From contig JBDSEA010000075.1 of the NCBI GenBank assembly GCA_039920305.1, positions 1-8,585 on the forward strand: 8,585 nucleotides of DNA. The letters run 5' to 3'. A program made the position numbers and the translations under genes. The notes below the pieces were generated by a model. It was not told the origin of the DNA, did not search any database, and saw nothing but the letters and a program-made list of their open reading frames with translations. Origin of the DNA: DASRAJ01 sp039920305. GTDB taxonomy: Bacteria > Bacteroidota > Bacteroidia > Chitinophagales > UBA10324. The first letter of the stretch is position 1; the number at the start of each line of letters is the position of its first letter. Shown here one piece after another: positions 6,152-8,585 of the stretch.

Positions 6152-8585
6152 ATGGAATTATCAAAAACATTTGACCCAGCAGGACTTGATCAGAGGTGGT
6201 ATGACCGCTGGATGGAACATAAATTGTTTGAGTCAAAACCGGACAACCGCGAGTCATACACGATTGTTATTCCCCCGCCCAATGTTACAGGAATGCTCCA
6301 TATGGGACATGCGCTGAATAATACCATTCAGGATATTCTTATCCGCCGGGTACGCATGCAGGGAAAAAATGCATGCTGGGTGCCGGGAACCGATCATGCA
6401 TCCATAGCAACAGAAGCAAAAGTGGTTCAGATGCTTCGCGAAAAAGGAATTAAAAAGTCAGACCTGTCCCGTGAAGAGTTTTTGAAATATTCCTTCGAAT
6501 GGAAAGAAAAGTATGGCGGCATCATCCTTCAGCAATTAAAAAAACTTGGGTGCAGCTGTGACTGGAGCCGAACTTCCTTCACGATGGATGATGACTATTC
6601 GAAGGCGGTGACTAAAGTATTTGTTGATCTTTATCATAAGGGATACATCTACCGCGGACTGCGAATGATCAACTGGGATCCGAAGGCTAAAACTTCCCTG
6701 AGCGATGAGGAAGTTATTAAAAAAGAGGTAAGGTCAAAATTGTATTTCATCCGGTATCAGCTTGAAAAAGCATCTTCCGGCTCGCAGCTCACTTCTAAAG
6801 CTGCTACACTGAATTGGTCAGACGGGAACTCACATCCAGCGGCTCCTAACGATATCACCATTGCCACCGTTCGGCCTGAAACCATTCTTGGCGACTCCGC
6901 CATTTGTGTGAATCCGAAAGATGAGCGCTATAAAGATCTTGTGGGACGATTTGCATTTGTTCCACTGATTAATAGAAGGATTCCAATCATTGCGGATGAG
7001 TATGTGGAAATTGAATTTGGAACAGGAGCGTTAAAGGTTACTCCTGCGCACGATGCAAACGATTACCAGCTGGGATTAAAGCATCATCTCGAAGTAATTG
7101 ATACGCTTAATGAGGACGGAACCATGAGTAAAACTGCTCAGCTTTATATTGGTCAGGACCGCTTTGAGTGCCGTAAGAATATAGTAAAAGACCTGGAAGC
7201 GAATGGTCATCTTGTAAAGGTTGAGGATTACTCCAACCAGATTGGCTTCAGCGAGCGGACTGATGCTGTGGTTGAGCCGCGATTATCACTGCAATGGTGG
7301 TGCAGCATGAAGGAAATGGCGAAGCCGGCATTGGAAGCAGTGATGAATGAAGAGATAAAGTTCTATCCAAAAAAATTTGAAAACCTCTATGAGCACTGGA
7401 TGAGTGGTATAAAAGACTGGTGTGTATCACGGCAGCTTTGGTGGGGTCACAGGATACCTGCGTGGTATGCACCTGATGGAAGTTTTACAGTTGCCGAAAC
7501 GATTGAAGAAGCATTTAGTATTCTCTCAACTCACGACTCACATCTCACGACTCACGACTTGAAACAGGATGAGGATGTGCTGGATACCTGGTTCTCTTCA
7601 TGGCTATGGCCTTTCGAAGTTTTTCATGGATTGAGCAGCCAGGGTAATGAAGAGGTGAAATATTATTATCCCACCAACACGCTGGTTACGGCACCTGAAA
7701 TTATTTTCTTCTGGGTAGCGCGCATGATCATGGCAGGTTTTGAGGTTATGAATAAGAAACCTTTCAGTGAAGTGTACTTCACAGGAATCGTTCGCGACAA
7801 GCAGGGGAGGAAAATGAGCAAGTCACTTGGCAATTCTCCTGATCTGCTTGGATTGATTGATCAGTACGGCGCTGATGCGGTTCGCTTTGGCATCCTGATC
7901 TCATCACCTGCCGGAAACGATCTTCTTTTTGATGAGAAGCTGATTAAGCAGGGAAGCAGGTTCAATAATAAACTTTGGAATGCGCTGCGCCTGGTAAAGG
8001 GGTGGGAGATACAACCGGTTACTAATGGACAATTGTCTGCCGGAAATCAATTCGCCATCAATTGGTTTGAAAATAAACTCAATGCTGCTGTTGCTGAAAT
8101 TGAAAAATTGTTTGCTGAGTTTCAGATTTCTGCTGCTCTGAAGATCGTGTACTCACTCGTCTGGGATGATTTCTGCTCATGGTATCTGGAAATGATCAAG
8201 CCCGGCTATGACCAACCAATAGACCAGGAAACTTATGATGCTACCATTGAGCTATTTGAACAGCTGATGCAGTTACTGCACCCATTTGTTCCTTTCATGA
8301 CCGAAGAAATTTATCATTTGCTAAAAGTTCGCGGAGAGTCAGATTTTGTTATCACTTCAAAAACAAATATAGGGAAGGAAATCAATTTAAACGTCCTGAA
8401 TGAAGGAGAAACCATTTTGCAGATCATTTCATCCATTCGCGATATTCGGAACCGAAATCAAATCAAATCCAGGGATCGGTTAAAGCTTTTTTCAATTCGC
8501 CCGTTGAATGACTACACTGCTTCCCTGGTAATGAAGCTTAGTGGGTTAAGAAGCATTGAAGAAATTTCTGCAGACAGGGAAAATG
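6152..8585 (+). CDS. valS: Valine--tRNA ligase, partial (C-terminus beyond window)
   Basis: Class Ia aminoacyl-tRNA synthetase that charges tRNA-Val and hydrolyses mischarged Thr-tRNA. It opens MELSKTFDPAGLDQRWYDRW and reads without a break for 811 codons to the window edge; related proteins have roughly 870-880, so the C-terminal coiled-coil is missing here. Motifs: PPPNVTGMLHMGH (41-53; HMGH is the HIGH signature), GTDHASIATEAKV, the editing (CP1) domain with ATVRPETILGD (238-248), CVSRQLWWGHRIPAWY, DVLDTWFSSWLWP, YYPTNTLVTAPEIIFFWVAR, and RKMSKSLGN with KMSKS at 554-558. The ATG at 6152 has no Shine-Dalgarno sequence, only the A-rich leader AGTAAAA. Oddities: about 25 extra residues before the editing motif (208-232), Val for Thr at 240, and a stretch (about 459-470) encoded by a 7-bp tandem repeat. 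Despite these the frame is intact and all catalytic motifs are present, so the gene is presumably functional. Confidence 0.97.
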   Translation, partial: MELSKTFDPAGLDQRWYDRWMEHKLFESKPDNRESYTIVIPPPNVTGMLHMGHALNNTIQDILIRRVRMQGKNACWVPGTDHASIATEAKVVQMLREKGIKKSDLSREEFLKYSFEWKEKYGGIILQQLKKLGCSCDWSRTSFTMDDDYSKAVTKVFVDLYHKGYIYRGLRMINWDPKAKTSLSDEEVIKKEVRSKLYFIRYQLEKASSGSQLTSKAATLNWSDGNSHPAAPNDITIATVRPETILGDSAICVNPKDERYKDLVGRFAFVPLINRRIPIIADEYVEIEFGTGALKVTPAHDANDYQLGLKHHLEVIDTLNEDGTMSKTAQLYIGQDRFECRKNIVKDLEANGHLVKVEDYSNQIGFSERTDAVVEPRLSLQWWCSMKEMAKPALEAVMNEEIKFYPKKFENLYEHWMSGIKDWCVSRQLWWGHRIPAWYAPDGSFTVAETIEEAFSILSTHDSHLTTHDLKQDEDVLDTWFSSWLWPFEVFHGLSSQGNEEVKYYYPTNTLVTAPEIIFFWVARMIMAGFEVMNKKPFSEVYFTGIVRDKQGRKMSKSLGNSPDLLGLIDQYGADAVRFGILISSPAGNDLLFDEKLIKQGSRFNNKLWNALRLVKGWEIQPVTNGQLSAGNQFAINWFENKLNAAVAEIEKLFAEFQISAALKIVYSLVWDDFCSWYLEMIKPGYDQPIDQETYDATIELFEQLMQLLHPFVPFMTEEIYHLLKVRGESDFVITSKTNIGKEINLNVLNEGETILQIISSIRDIRNRNQIKSRDRLKLFSIRPLNDYTASLVMKLSGLRSIEEISADREN
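7524..7558 (+). repeat. 7-bp tandem repeat (TCACGAC) inside valS
   Basis: Four consecutive heptamers, TCACGAC, TCACATC, TCACGAC and TCACGAC (7531-7558), are preceded by a degenerate copy TCTCAAC (7524-7530). Three of the four are identical. They are read in the valS frame as part of SILSTHDSHLTTHDL without creating a stop codon. The 7-bp period is not a codon multiple, so the repetition is a property of the DNA rather than of the protein. Confidence 0.85.

Overview
The window looks like chromosomal DNA of a member of the Bacteroidota, perhaps near the Chitinophagales or Sphingobacteriales; the finer placement is a guess. Three things point there: the style of the valyl-tRNA synthetase and adenine deaminase proteins, genes that lack clear Shine-Dalgarno sequences and have A-rich leaders instead, and two intergenic matches to the Bacteroidota promoter (TTG, about 20 bp, TAnnTTTG). 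Base composition is moderate and similar in all genes. I saw no insertion sequence, phage gene, CRISPR array, tRNA or rRNA.

Layout. (1) 1-126: the last 41 codons of an OmpR/PhoB-type response regulator, + strand. (2) 143-2775: a two-gene minus-strand operon. The first gene (1813-2775) encodes a soluble double-4Fe-4S protein resembling the reductive dehalogenase/epoxyqueuosine reductase group. It overlaps by 4 bp the second gene (143-1816), a full-length adenine deaminase. (3) 2855-4102: a 12-helix MFS exporter of the TCR/Tet branch, divergent from the operon across about 80 bp that hold a promoter candidate and a palindrome. (4) 4110-4838: an uncharacterised six-helix membrane protein on the minus strand, meeting the MFS gene tail to tail with 7 bp between. 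(5) 4901-5947: a lipoprotein of the GH113 (beta-mannanase-like) TIM-barrel type. (6) 5948-6151: a 204-bp spacer with a promoter candidate and a weak hairpin. (7) 6152-8585: valS, running off the right edge.

The genes do not form one pathway. The only clear functional unit is the iron-sulfur protein/adenine deaminase pair, which should be co-transcribed and translationally coupled. The rest are single-gene units: envelope or transport functions (MFS, membrane protein, lipoprotein glycosidase) and a housekeeping synthetase.

I did not find a new multi-gene defence or mobile system. The points most worth a second look are a 7-bp tandem repeat lying in frame inside valS, a second apparent insertion and a Thr-to-Val change in the ValRS editing domain, the unexplained RdhA-like protein coupled to adenine deaminase, and a Tet-family exporter that lacks one of the three intramembrane aspartates of TetA.
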